Origin: Sulfurimonas sp.
GTDB taxonomy: Bacteria; Campylobacterota; Campylobacteria; Campylobacterales; Sulfurimonadaceae
NCBI RefSeq assembly: GCF_029027405.1
Contig: NZ_CP093396.1
Coordinates: forward strand, 2,119,497-2,183,496
Reading direction: 5' to 3'
DNA length: 64,000 nucleotides
The position numbers were made by a program, and so were the translations under genes. This document shows positions 1 to 8,335 of the stretch, piece after piece. Each line of letters starts with the position of its first letter. Positions within the stretch are counted from its first letter, which is position 1. Below the pieces are notes generated by a model. It made no database searches. It had not been told where the DNA came from and saw only the letters and a list, made by a program, of their open reading frames with translations.

Positions 1-1123
1 GTTTTGTAGCTTCATTTAAACAACTTATACATTTTTCAATTATATTGTTTTCATGGTAAAGATAACTTAATTCTAAATTTGATATTGGAAACTCTTTTGA
101 TTTTTTCTTTTTAATTATTGATTCATATGACATAATTGCTTTTTTATTTTGATGTAACATAACATATAATCTTGCTTTTTGTAAAATGTATTTATTTTTA
201 TTTGTTAGATTTATTAATTTATTTAAAATACTTAAGGAAGAAATATATTCCCTTGCATTAAAGTATGCATCAAAAAGCAGTTTTAGATTTTTTTCATTTG
301 TTTGTATCGTTTTATTTTTTAGATGGCTAGATAAAAGTTCAGCTCCTTTGTAATATAGTTCATTTTGTAATAGAAAACTTATAAATTGTAAAATATCTTT
401 TTCTTCTAATATTTTTAGATTATATGTTTGTTCAAAAATACTTAAGCCTTTTTGGACTTGATTTTCAATAGTATAGATTTGTGATAAATACAACCAATAA
501 TTCTTATTTTTTGGTTCTATGTATATAATAGAATAAAGTGTTTTAATCGAGTTTTTATAATCTTTCAACTGATAATAATTTGAAAATAATAATTCATACC
601 AATTGATTGGAATTTTTCTTTTGAGAATACTTTGCAGTTTAATAGCTTGCTTTATACTTTTTATTGCTTTTTTATTTTGTTTTATTGCAATATAGCTTTG
701 AGCTAACAATATATGAGCTTTAGGTTTTTTTTCTGTTGTTTTTTTTATCCAAATATTTAAATATTTTATGGCTTGTTTGTACTCTTTCAAAGACAGATGA
801 AGTTGTGCTATATTATATGTAGTATTTAAATAATTTTTTTTATTCATTATATTTAAATTATTCATTTTTTTAAAAGATAAAATAGCTTGTTTTAAGTTTT
901 CTACAGAAAGAAATAAAAAACCTTGGCTTTGGAGTATGTATGCTTTATCTGCCTTATTTAACTCTTTTTTTAAAAGTTCATTTATTATATTGAGTGCTTT
1001 AGTATATTGTTTGCTCTCGCTTAGTTTTTGAATATGAGTTAATTTTTTATATGTACTTGAAGAAAGTGTTATATTTGCATTTAAGACCCATATATATGTA
1101 AACAATATAAATAGTATTTTCAT
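1..1123 (-). CDS. TPR-repeat protein of the TonB2-type locus (3' end outside window)
   Basis: The reading frame starts at an ATG at 1123 and stays open to the window edge, so the C-terminus is missing. It begins with a hydrophobic signal-like segment (MKILFILFTYIWVLNANI) and continues with helical repeats rich in A/Y/L/K at TPR-like spacing (for example QAIKYLNIWIKK and KAIKSIKQAIKL). The start lies 3 bp after the tonB stop, so it belongs to the same transcript. In marine TonB2 systems a TPR protein commonly follows tonB and is thought to support the energy-transducing complex in the periplasm. The role is inferred from position; the TPR character is seen in the sequence. Confidence 0.75.
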   Translation of the reverse strand, partial: MKILFILFTYIWVLNANITLSSSTYKKLTHIQKLSESKQYTKALNIINELLKKELNKADKAYILQSQGFLFLSVENLKQAILSFKKMNNLNIMNKKNYLNTTYNIAQLHLSLKEYKQAIKYLNIWIKKTTEKKPKAHILLAQSYIAIKQNKKAIKSIKQAIKLQSILKRKIPINWYELLFSNYYQLKDYKNSIKTLYSIIYIEPKNKNYWLYLSQIYTIENQVQKGLSIFEQTYNLKILEEKDILQFISFLLQNELYYKGAELLSSHLKNKTIQTNEKNLKLLFDAYFNAREYISSLSILNKLINLTNKNKYILQKARLYVMLHQNKKAIMSYESIIKKKKSKEFPISNLELSYLYHENNIIEKCISCLNEATK

Positions 1124-1126
1124 TTT

Positions 1127-1762
1127 TTACCTTAATTTAAATTCTAAAATTTGTTCAGCCATTTGCTCTATTCTTTGTCCATTTACTTGTTTTGGTTTAA
1201 ATTTCCAACCATATACGCTTTGTAATGCAGCATCATCAAATATGTTTTTTGGATTGGAATCTAAGATAATTGCGTTTTTCACTAACCCATCTTTACCTAT
1301 AAGTAGTTGCACTTTTACATAACCCTCTTTTTTAAGTATTTTAGCTCTTCGTGGGTACATAGGAGGTATCCTAAGTATTGGCATTGCTGAAGTATTTTGT
1401 GTGATATCCGATTTAGTGAAAATTGCACCATTTAAAAAACCATTATTATTTATATTCATTGATAACTTAATAGGTGAAATATTTATATTTAGTTTGGTTT
1501 TTTGCATCGCAAAGTTTACTTTATTTATATTTGTAGTTATTTTTGGAGGAGTTTTAATTTTTTTAGGTTTTGGCAACTTTTTCTTTACTCTATGTTTTTT
1601 CTCGATTTTACTTTCATTGATCATTCTTATAAAACTTATATTTCCGTATTTAGTTTGAGTAGATTTATTATTGCTAATTATAATGGTTTGATTTAGCATC
1701 CAATATAGTGTTAGAGTAAAAAAGAGGGCAACAATAGGTAAAAAAAATCGTATAATTGTCAT
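1127..1762 (-). CDS. tonB: TonB energy-transducing protein
   Basis: This 211-aa protein links the proton-driven ExbB/ExbD complex to outer-membrane receptors. It has one N-terminal membrane segment (about residues 5-25), a Lys/Pro-rich periplasmic linker (KKLPKPKKIKTPPK) and a C-terminal TonB domain with the usual YP motif (PPMYPRRAKILKKEGYVKV) and a final beta strand. The start is 1 bp from the exbD stop. Gene order exbB-exbD-tonB-TPR matches the TonB2 type. The length is short for TonB, as is usual for TonB2 proteins. Confidence 0.9.
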   Translation of the reverse strand: MTIIRFFLPIVALFFTLTLYWMLNQTIIISNNKSTQTKYGNISFIRMINESKIEKKHRVKKKLPKPKKIKTPPKITTNINKVNFAMQKTKLNINISPIKLSMNINNNGFLNGAIFTKSDITQNTSAMPILRIPPMYPRRAKILKKEGYVKVQLLIGKDGLVKNAIILDSNPKNIFDDAALQSVYGWKFKPKQVNGQRIEQMAEQILEFKLR

Positions 1763-1763
1763 G

Positions 1764-2171
1764 TTACTCTTTTTTTGTCGCTATTGATATACTTTGTATA
1801 CCCGCCATTTTAATTTGATCCATAACCGCGACTAAAAGACCAGTTTTTGATTCCATATCTGCTTGAATTATAATTGAAGTTTTATCATCACCGTTAGTTA
1901 ATCTTTGTATATTTGCTCTTAATGCTCTTAAATCAATTTGCCTTTTATCTATCCATATTTCTTCATTGCTTGTAATTGCAACTAAAATATTATTGCCTTT
2001 ATCTTTTTTTTGAGATGTTTGTGCAATTGGTCTGTTTATGTCAATACCTGATTCTTTTACAAAAGATGTAGTAACTATAAAAAATATAAGCATTATAAAA
2101 ACAATATCAAGCATAGGTGTCATATCTATGCCTGCATCTTCATTATCTTCAAAAAAATCTCTTTTTCTCAT
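1764..2171 (-). CDS. exbD: ExbD/TolR biopolymer transport protein
   Basis: This 135-aa inner-membrane protein forms part of the proton channel. The single N-terminal membrane helix (about residues 17-37) carries the essential acidic residue in the TPMLDIVFIMLIFFIV stretch, and a periplasmic ExbD domain follows. It overlaps the exbB stop by 4 bp (ATGA type), which implies translational coupling. The length is typical of the family. Confidence 0.93.
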   Translation of the reverse strand: MRKRDFFEDNEDAGIDMTPMLDIVFIMLIFFIVTTSFVKESGIDINRPIAQTSQKKDKGNNILVAITSNEEIWIDKRQIDLRALRANIQRLTNGDDKTSIIIQADMESKTGLLVAVMDQIKMAGIQSISIATKKE

Positions 2172-2671
2172 TTTCTTCTTTTTCCTTTAAATTCAATATG
2201 AAGTTTTTCACTTAAAAAGCGTAATTTTTTTTTGTTAACTTGCTCCAAATATGTTTTAAATATCATGCCACTAAGTGCAACACTCATTCCTACCATGGTA
2301 GGAATAGTAGCTTGAGATATGCCGCTTGACATTGCTCTTGCATCAGAATTTCCCAATATTGAGATAGTATCGAATACTTCAATCATCCCTGTTACAGTGC
2401 CAAGAAGACCTAAAAGTGGAGCAACCATAATAGAAATTTTAATAAAGTTCATTCCATTTTCAATTTTATTTTTTGTAGACAAAAAAGACATCTTATTTAA
2501 TTGTTTATTTTGTATTTTTATTAAGTAAATTTTTTTTTTATAAACAAAAAAATGATAAAATAATTTATCTAAGATAACCGACCACATAGCTAAAGCAACA
2601 ATGAAAATGACAATTAAAACATCTCCTCCTCTTTCAATGAAAGAGTTAATCGTATACAAAAAATCAAGCAT
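2168..2671 (-). CDS. exbB: ExbB2-type MotA/TolQ/ExbB proton channel protein
   Basis: This 167-aa protein has three membrane segments and the conserved channel motif around MVAPLLGLLGTVTGMIEVF, followed by the GISQATIPTMVGMSVAL helix pair. The length fits the short ExbB2 type rather than the ~240-aa classical ExbB. It lies between a TtpC-like protein and ExbD and overlaps ExbD by 4 bp. It should supply proton-driven energy to TonB for receptor-mediated uptake. Confidence 0.92.
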   Translation of the reverse strand: MLDFLYTINSFIERGGDVLIVIFIVALAMWSVILDKLFYHFFVYKKKIYLIKIQNKQLNKMSFLSTKNKIENGMNFIKISIMVAPLLGLLGTVTGMIEVFDTISILGNSDARAMSSGISQATIPTMVGMSVALSGMIFKTYLEQVNKKKLRFLSEKLHIEFKGKRRK

Positions 2672-2673
2672 TT

Positions 2674-3996
2674 CTAGTCATCTTTATTTAAAAGGGAAAT
2701 ACTAGTTTGCTCTAAAATACTTATAACTTTTTTCGCTTTTGAGCTTAAAAATGTATGTGCAAAAAGCAGTGGAATGGCAGCAATAAGTCCTAGCATTGTA
2801 GTTATAAGTGCTTGAGAAATTCCTCCAGCCATAAGTTTTGGGTCACTCGTTCCAAAAAGTGTAATTGATTGAAATGTCAAAATCATTCCCGTTACAGTTC
2901 CTAAAAGACCAAGTAAAGGAGTAGTCGCAGCAAAAAGTTTTAGCATAGAAAAACCACTTTGGAGAGAAGGTACTTCTTTGTAAAAGGCTTCATCTATTTT
3001 GTACTCTAAATCAACTTCATTTATATGTTTATTTTTATTGTAAACTTTAAGTATTCTTCCTAATGGATTGTTTAGTTTTATATCATTTTTATGTTTTAAC
3101 TGTTTTTTTATTTTTCTAGCTACTAAACAAAGCCAAATATACTTTATAAAAGCAAAAAATAAACCTATAATTCCAAGACATATAATGATATAACCTATAA
3201 TTCCACCTTGTGAAATTCTTTGTTCTAAATTTGGTTTTTGAGATATAATGTCAAGTATAATTCCTCTCGTAGGATCTATGGCTATCTCACTTATTTTTTC
3301 ATTTGAATTAAAATACTTTTTTACAAGAGAAAGGTATTTTCTGTTCGGTTGAAAAGATGGTTCGACAAACAGTGAGTTTGAAGCGTTGTACTTTAAAAAT
3401 GAGTTTTTGCTAATGGCATTAAAATTACCAAATCTTATGATATTTTCTACTTTTTGTGTTCCTTCTTTTGAAATTATTTTTGTTTTGTATTTTATAACTT
3501 TTCCAGATTCAATAATTTCTTGAAACATTATATACCAGAGTTTTTCAAGTTCTTTTATATCGGGCAATGCATTTTTTGAAATAAGTTCTTTTAAAAACTC
3601 TTTTCTTTGTGGAAATTGTGATGAGATCAACGAAGCTTTAATATGTACATTCATATCTGAACTCACTTGCTTAACTGTCCCAAAAAGTTCACCTAAGTCT
3701 TCACTAGCTAAGTCAAGCTCATTGCTTAGGTTTTGTAGTTTTACTTCATTGTCTTTTATACTATTTTTTAATTTTTGCGATATTTGTTTTGCTTGTTTTA
3801 TTTCTTTTTTAGTTTCTAAAAGCACTTTGTTTTGTGTGTTAACATCAAGAAGAAACTTTTTTTCTCTTTTTTTATCTTGTATAGTTTGTGTTTTATACCC
3901 AGCCTTAACTTTTTCTAATAATTCTTGAAAAACTTTATCACTATTGTTCGCAAATGTATTTGTTATAAGCATAAAAATTAAAAGTAAATATTTCAT
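2674..3996 (-). CDS. ttpC: TtpC-like MotA/TolQ/ExbB channel-family protein
   Basis: This 440-aa protein has a signal peptide (residues 1-16), a long coiled-coil periplasmic region (about 30-120), and a C-terminal MotA/TolQ/ExbB domain with the motif TTPLLGLLGTVTGMILTF near residue 365 and GISQALITTMLGLIAAIP near 395. This architecture, next to a short ExbB and a DUF3450 protein, is that of TtpC, the extra component that TonB2 systems of Vibrio need for siderophore uptake. The symbol is given by family resemblance. The upstream DUF3450 gene ends 1 bp away, so the genes are cotranscribed. Confidence 0.85.
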   Translation of the reverse strand: MKYLLLIFMLITNTFANNSDKVFQELLEKVKAGYKTQTIQDKKREKKFLLDVNTQNKVLLETKKEIKQAKQISQKLKNSIKDNEVKLQNLSNELDLASEDLGELFGTVKQVSSDMNVHIKASLISSQFPQRKEFLKELISKNALPDIKELEKLWYIMFQEIIESGKVIKYKTKIISKEGTQKVENIIRFGNFNAISKNSFLKYNASNSLFVEPSFQPNRKYLSLVKKYFNSNEKISEIAIDPTRGIILDIISQKPNLEQRISQGGIIGYIIICLGIIGLFFAFIKYIWLCLVARKIKKQLKHKNDIKLNNPLGRILKVYNKNKHINEVDLEYKIDEAFYKEVPSLQSGFSMLKLFAATTPLLGLLGTVTGMILTFQSITLFGTSDPKLMAGGISQALITTMLGLIAAIPLLFAHTFLSSKAKKVISILEQTSISLLNKDD

Positions 3997-4752
3997 TTAT
4001 AAAACCTCCTTGGCACTAAACATAGGAAGATTTAAAAGATTAGGCACACCTTTTTTTGCAGCAATTTTAATCGCTTTATTTAATTTTTTAGAATAACCAG
4101 CATCTAAAATATTCCAATCTTTTGTTTCTTTGTCCCATATAGCAGATTCTTTATTGTTTTCTGTTACATAATACAAAGCAATCCTTCCAATCCTTAAAAA
4201 TTTTACATTTTTGCTTAATCCTTGAGTCTCTAAAATATCATTATAAGTTTCAATTGTTCTACTGTATTGGGTTTCTATTTCATATGCTTCTATAACCGCT
4301 CTATACTTTGTTGCTATTGAAACATCAGATCTTTTCATAAGGTGCTTAAGTCTTTTGATTCTTTTTGCTCTCTCTTTTGGTAAAAAAGGTATGTCATTTT
4401 GTATCATTTCATCTAATGAAATAAGCATATTTTTTATCAGAGGTAAAATTTCTCTTTTTGTTTTATCAATTTCATCAATCTGATTTAAAATAGATTTTTT
4501 TTCACTGTTTTGTGAATTGATGATTTCATTTAATTCTATATTATAATTATTTAAAGATTTTAATTCATAATTTTGAATTTTGAATTTTGAATATAATTTT
4601 TCTTTTTTTATTACCAATAAATCAATCTTTTTTTGGGAGTTGATGGAGTGTTTATTTGCCTGCTTGGTTAATGTTATTGTTGTGTCAAGTTCTTTAGCTG
4701 TTATGTTTGTGCATAAGAGTGCCAATAAGATAAATAGTAAGTTTTTTTTCAT
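3997..4752 (-). CDS. DUF3450-like periplasmic coiled-coil protein
   Basis: This 251-aa protein has a signal peptide (about residues 1-18, ending before KELDT), a long coiled coil up to about residue 100, and a conserved C-terminal half with the motif PFLPKERAKRIKRL and the ending NLPMFSAKEVL. These features and the position directly before a TtpC-like gene match DUF3450 proteins of TonB2 loci. Its molecular role is not established. It is the first gene of the minus-strand operon, and a Fur-box-like site lies about 43 bp upstream. Confidence 0.8.
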   Translation of the reverse strand: MKKNLLFILLALLCTNITAKELDTTITLTKQANKHSINSQKKIDLLVIKKEKLYSKFKIQNYELKSLNNYNIELNEIINSQNSEKKSILNQIDEIDKTKREILPLIKNMLISLDEMIQNDIPFLPKERAKRIKRLKHLMKRSDVSIATKYRAVIEAYEIETQYSRTIETYNDILETQGLSKNVKFLRIGRIALYYVTENNKESAIWDKETKDWNILDAGYSKKLNKAIKIAAKKGVPNLLNLPMFSAKEVL

Positions 4753-4794
4753 AGTACCTCTTGATTGTAAAATACTTCACATTATAGTATACAT

Positions 4795-4813
4795 GATAGT
4801 TATAATCAATATC
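4795..4813. promoter_or_regulatory. Fur-box-like site upstream of the TonB2-type operon
   Basis: The 19 bases GATAGTTATAATCAATATC match the enteric Fur consensus at 16 of 19 positions. The site lies in front of the DUF3450-ttpC-exbB-exbD-tonB operon, where iron control would be expected. The background is AT-rich, so chance matches are easier than usual, but the central AATCA core and flanking dyad are kept. Confidence 0.55.
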
Positions 4814-4875
4814 ATAGTTATTCTAAAAGGATTTTTTTTTATGCTAAAAGTATTTTAGATAATCTATTTTAAATC

Positions 4876-4911
4876 TTTACATGTAAGAATTAAAATTTTC
4901 TTACATGTAAA
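4876..4911 (-). terminator. Hairpin terminator after the first TonB-dependent receptor
   Basis: A perfect 14-bp inverted repeat (TTTACATGTAAGAA at 4876-4889, its complement at 4898-4911) with an 8-base loop lies about 30 bp past the receptor stop. It separates the receptor transcript from the TonB2-type operon promoter. There is no strong T-tract on the minus strand, so termination strength is uncertain. Confidence 0.6.
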
Positions 4912-4940
4912 ATGAATCTAAATTTATATAGGAAAAGTTA

Positions 4941-7046
4941 TTAAAATCTATAATTGAAATTAAGACTAAATTCTCTAGGACTTCCAACTGTTCCCATATA
5001 ACCAAGAGTAGGATCTTTAAAGCCATCTAAAAAATATTCTTCATCTGTTAAGTTTTTAGCTGTTAAATATACATCCCAATTATCTCTTTCATATCCAACT
5101 TTAAGGTTATATATAGTGCATGATTCTATTTTTTTACTATTTGCTCTATCAAAATATTTCTCACCTGTATTTTGAATCTCAAAATTGGTAAAATAACCTA
5201 AAGAACTTCTATACTTAAATGCTATATTTAAATCATATTTTGGTACCAAACTAACTTTATTATCTTTATAATTTTCACTAGTCATAAGATTTATATAATC
5301 TCCATATTTAGCGTTGGTTATACCAAAACTAGTGTTTATGCTAAATTCATCATTTAAAGTATAAATAGATTCTAACTCAAACCCTTTTATATCAACTTGT
5401 GTAGCATTTTGTTGCAAAATTGTAGTAGGGTTTATTTGTACTCTATCTTGATAATCATCTACTTTGGTATAAAATGCTGCTAAGTTTAAAGTTAAACCTA
5501 TATCTCTAAAAGTTGATTTTATACCTACTTCATAAGAGTTTGCTATTTCTGGGTCAAATTCACTTAGCGTAGCATCATTTACCGCATATGAAAAACCACC
5601 TGCTTTATAGCCTTTTGCGAAACTACTATAAAGCATTATATTATCTTTTATAAAATAATCTAAAGCAAGTTTTGGTAAAAGTATCTCATTGTTTTTTTCT
5701 AAATTATTAAAAGGAGCAACACTATTTACTCCTCCAAAAGTATGTCTTCTATTATTCATCTCTCTTTTTGATTTTTCATATCTTAAACCAGCTGTTAATC
5801 CTAACTTATCATTAAAAAACCTAAGTGTATTTTGAGTAAAAATAGCAATATCTTCTGTTTTTAGATTTGCTGACATTTTATCTTCTGTATAGAGAGGCAC
5901 ACCATTAGCAGTTGCATAAACTTCATCAAGCTTATATCCTGTTTTATCTTTAATATCTTCATGGCTAAAATAAGCACCAACAAGCCATTTGAATGAGGTA
6001 TTATTTTTAGACGATAATCTGAATTCTTGAGAAATTGAACTTAAATCTCTAGCATTGAATCCTAAATAATTCTTAGCAGGAGAAAAATCACCATCTAAAG
6101 TACTTTCATTATTCATATCCCTATATCCTGTTATAGAAATCAGATCATAATTATTTTGTTTATATTTCATTTTTAATAAAAATGTTTTTGTTTCAGAAGA
6201 ACTTTCCCCGTTGTAACTAAAAGAGGATTGAAAATCTTTTAAGGAACTGAGACCTGTTGCTGCCATATATGTACTTTTATCAACAGCAGTCATAGGAAAA
6301 CCTCCATCATCATCAAACTTGTTATATCCTAATATTAAGTTAATATCAATATTTTTGGTTGCTTTTAAAAGAAAATTTCCTCTTACAGATGTTGTATCTT
6401 GAGAATCTATCTTGGAATTATCATATAAGTTTTCGATATATCCATCTCTACTAGATTTTAAGGCTGAAAATCTTAAAAATAGCTTATCATCTATAATGGG
6501 AGCATTAAAAGATCCTATAATCTCTTTTTTATTATAAGAGCCATATTTTAAAGCCATAGATCCTTCTGGACTATTATTTGGTTCTTTTGTAATGATTTTT
6601 ATAACTCCAGCTTCAGTATTTTTACCATAAAGTGTTCCTTGTGGTCCTTTTAAAACTTCAATCCTTAGTACATCAAATAAAGGAGAATTAAAAGCGTATA
6701 AGTCTGCATAAGAGATGTCATCTATATATAAAGCTACAGCAGGATCTCCAATACCAGTATTTGAAATACCTCTTATTGATATTCTAGTATAATAATCTCT
6801 TGAACCTTCATGCATAGTAGTCAGGTTCGGAATATAAGATGAAATATCACTAGTATTTTCAATAGAAGAATCTAAGATACTATACTCATCTAAGACACTT
6901 ACGGATATGGGAACTTCTTGTATGCTTTGTTCAACTTTTTCAGCAGTAACCACTATATTTTCTAAATTAGTATTTTGTTTAGCAAATAGAGGGAAAACGA
7001 TAATAGCTAATATTGCACCAATTGAGAGTAATTTTTTTTTCTTCAT
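4941..7046 (-). CDS. TonB-dependent outer-membrane receptor (siderophore-type)
   Basis: This 701-aa protein has a signal peptide (about residues 1-22), a TonB box (ENIVVTAEKV), a plug domain with IEVLKGPQGTLYGKNTEAG near residue 130, and a 22-strand-type beta barrel ending in the aromatic terminal strand FSLNFNYRF. The plug motif and the neighbouring AraC-type regulator resemble pesticin/yersiniabactin-type (FyuA-like) receptors. It is transcribed away from the regulator, with a Fur-box-like site between them. The ligand cannot be read from sequence. The paralogue at 40478-42526 has the same layout. Confidence 0.9.
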   Translation of the reverse strand: MKKKKLLSIGAILAIIVFPLFAKQNTNLENIVVTAEKVEQSIQEVPISVSVLDEYSILDSSIENTSDISSYIPNLTTMHEGSRDYYTRISIRGISNTGIGDPAVALYIDDISYADLYAFNSPLFDVLRIEVLKGPQGTLYGKNTEAGVIKIITKEPNNSPEGSMALKYGSYNKKEIIGSFNAPIIDDKLFLRFSALKSSRDGYIENLYDNSKIDSQDTTSVRGNFLLKATKNIDINLILGYNKFDDDGGFPMTAVDKSTYMAATGLSSLKDFQSSFSYNGESSSETKTFLLKMKYKQNNYDLISITGYRDMNNESTLDGDFSPAKNYLGFNARDLSSISQEFRLSSKNNTSFKWLVGAYFSHEDIKDKTGYKLDEVYATANGVPLYTEDKMSANLKTEDIAIFTQNTLRFFNDKLGLTAGLRYEKSKREMNNRRHTFGGVNSVAPFNNLEKNNEILLPKLALDYFIKDNIMLYSSFAKGYKAGGFSYAVNDATLSEFDPEIANSYEVGIKSTFRDIGLTLNLAAFYTKVDDYQDRVQINPTTILQQNATQVDIKGFELESIYTLNDEFSINTSFGITNAKYGDYINLMTSENYKDNKVSLVPKYDLNIAFKYRSSLGYFTNFEIQNTGEKYFDRANSKKIESCTIYNLKVGYERDNWDVYLTAKNLTDEEYFLDGFKDPTLGYMGTVGSPREFSLNFNYRF

Positions 7047-7100
7047 GATTTTATACCTTTTAAATGAAAATTTAAATATTTTTAGAGTATATTAATAATT

Positions 7101-7119
7101 GATAATTAAAATCAATATT
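7101..7119. promoter_or_regulatory. Fur-box-like dyad between receptor and regulator
   Basis: GATAATTAAAATCAATATT matches the Fur consensus at 15 of 19 positions and overlaps a dyad ATTGAT (7098-7103) / ATCAAT (7111-7116). It lies in the 116-bp space between the divergent receptor (start 7046) and AraC-type regulator (start 7163). It could serve Fur, the regulator, or both. Confidence 0.5.
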
Positions 7120-7162
7120 AAAATAAAGATTTTAGTATTATAATTAATGAAAAGGGTATTTT

Positions 7163-8137
7163 GTGTATCAAGAATCTATTTTAGATAATTTAGAAAATGT
7201 TTTATATAACGATAAAAGAAGTTCTATATCTATAGGTTTAGAAAATAATTCAGGAAAAATAGATATTAATAGCGTACAAATAAACAATGATATATCTCTT
7301 TATAAAAATACAATGAATTTTTTTAAAAGTACTAGCATGAATTCATCTTCTAGTGAAAGTGGTTTATTTATTGATATTACATTGAACGGAAATGTGAATT
7401 ATACGGACAATATATTAAATTCTACAATAGAGAAAAAACAAAACACAGTATTTGTAAAATACATGAATTTGAGTGAATCAACACTTGAAGCAGAAGAAAA
7501 TACAAATTCAAAAAATATAGGGATAATTGTTAAAGGAAATTTCTTAGAAGAATTCTTTTTGCAAAATGTAAAAAATTACGATAATTTACAAAAAAGATAC
7601 GAACAAAATATCCCTTCATTATTAAAAAAAGCAAAAACAGATGCAAAAACAACTATAAGTGCAAACGAAATATTTAATTCTCCTTTTTGTGGTAAATTAG
7701 ATTATATATATCTACAAAGTAAAGTTTATGAAATTATACATAATGAATTTAAGGATATTCTTCAACCTCAATTGCAAACAAGGTCAAAAAAGATAAAGTT
7801 AAATGAAGACGACATACAAGCACTTTTAAAAGCTAAAAAACTAATATCTCAAGAAAAATATTTTTCTACACTTATCAAGTTATCAAGAAAAGTAGCACTT
7901 AACGAATTCAAATTAAAATATGGCTTTAAAGAACTTTTCAATACTTCACCAACAAGTATGATGCTAGATTACAGGATGATTGAAGCAAAAAAACTACTCG
8001 AAACAAGCGAATATAGTATAGGTGAAATATCTGCTAGCGTGGGATACAAATACGCTCAAAGCTTTACAAATGCTTTTTCTAGTAGATTTGGCATACTTCC
8101 AAAAGATTTAATGAAAAAAAGAAAGTATTATTATTGA
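7163..8137 (+). CDS. AraC-family transcriptional regulator (PchR-like)
   Basis: This 324-aa protein has a divergent N-terminal sensor region and a C-terminal double helix-turn-helix (about residues 225-320), with the signature helix EISASVGYKYAQSFTNAF and ending FGILPKDLMKKRK. The start codon is GTG, set by an AAAGGG ribosome site ending 6 bases upstream. It is divergent from a TonB-dependent receptor, the usual layout for PchR/YbtA-like activators that sense the imported siderophore. It likely activates 4941-7046. A paralogue at 42642-43607 sits beside a second receptor. Confidence 0.85.
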   Translation: MYQESILDNLENVLYNDKRSSISIGLENNSGKIDINSVQINNDISLYKNTMNFFKSTSMNSSSSESGLFIDITLNGNVNYTDNILNSTIEKKQNTVFVKYMNLSESTLEAEENTNSKNIGIIVKGNFLEEFFLQNVKNYDNLQKRYEQNIPSLLKKAKTDAKTTISANEIFNSPFCGKLDYIYLQSKVYEIIHNEFKDILQPQLQTRSKKIKLNEDDIQALLKAKKLISQEKYFSTLIKLSRKVALNEFKLKYGFKELFNTSPTSMMLDYRMIEAKKLLETSEYSIGEISASVGYKYAQSFTNAFSSRFGILPKDLMKKRKYYY

Positions 8138-8192
8138 AATAATTTTGAATAAAACTAATTTGAAGTTTTTTTTGGCATTAAATATGTAAGCA

Positions 8193-8221
8193 TTCCCTTA
8201 AACTATACTAGTTTAAGGGAA
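8193..8221. terminator. Bidirectional hairpin between converging araC-type gene and glnS
   Basis: A perfect 11-bp stem (TTCCCTTAAAC / GTTTAAGGGAA) with a 7-base loop lies in the 198-bp gap between converging genes. The flanks are AT-rich but have no clean T-tract, so it is called terminator-like. Nothing else is visible in this gap. Confidence 0.55.
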
Positions 8222-8335
8222 TAATTCATTGCTAAATTTTACTTATCTAATTAACTGATTAAATTCTTGTCTACTTTATAGGAAACATTCCAGAGCCACA
8301 ACATCAAAATCAATCAATGTCAAATCATAAGTTTA

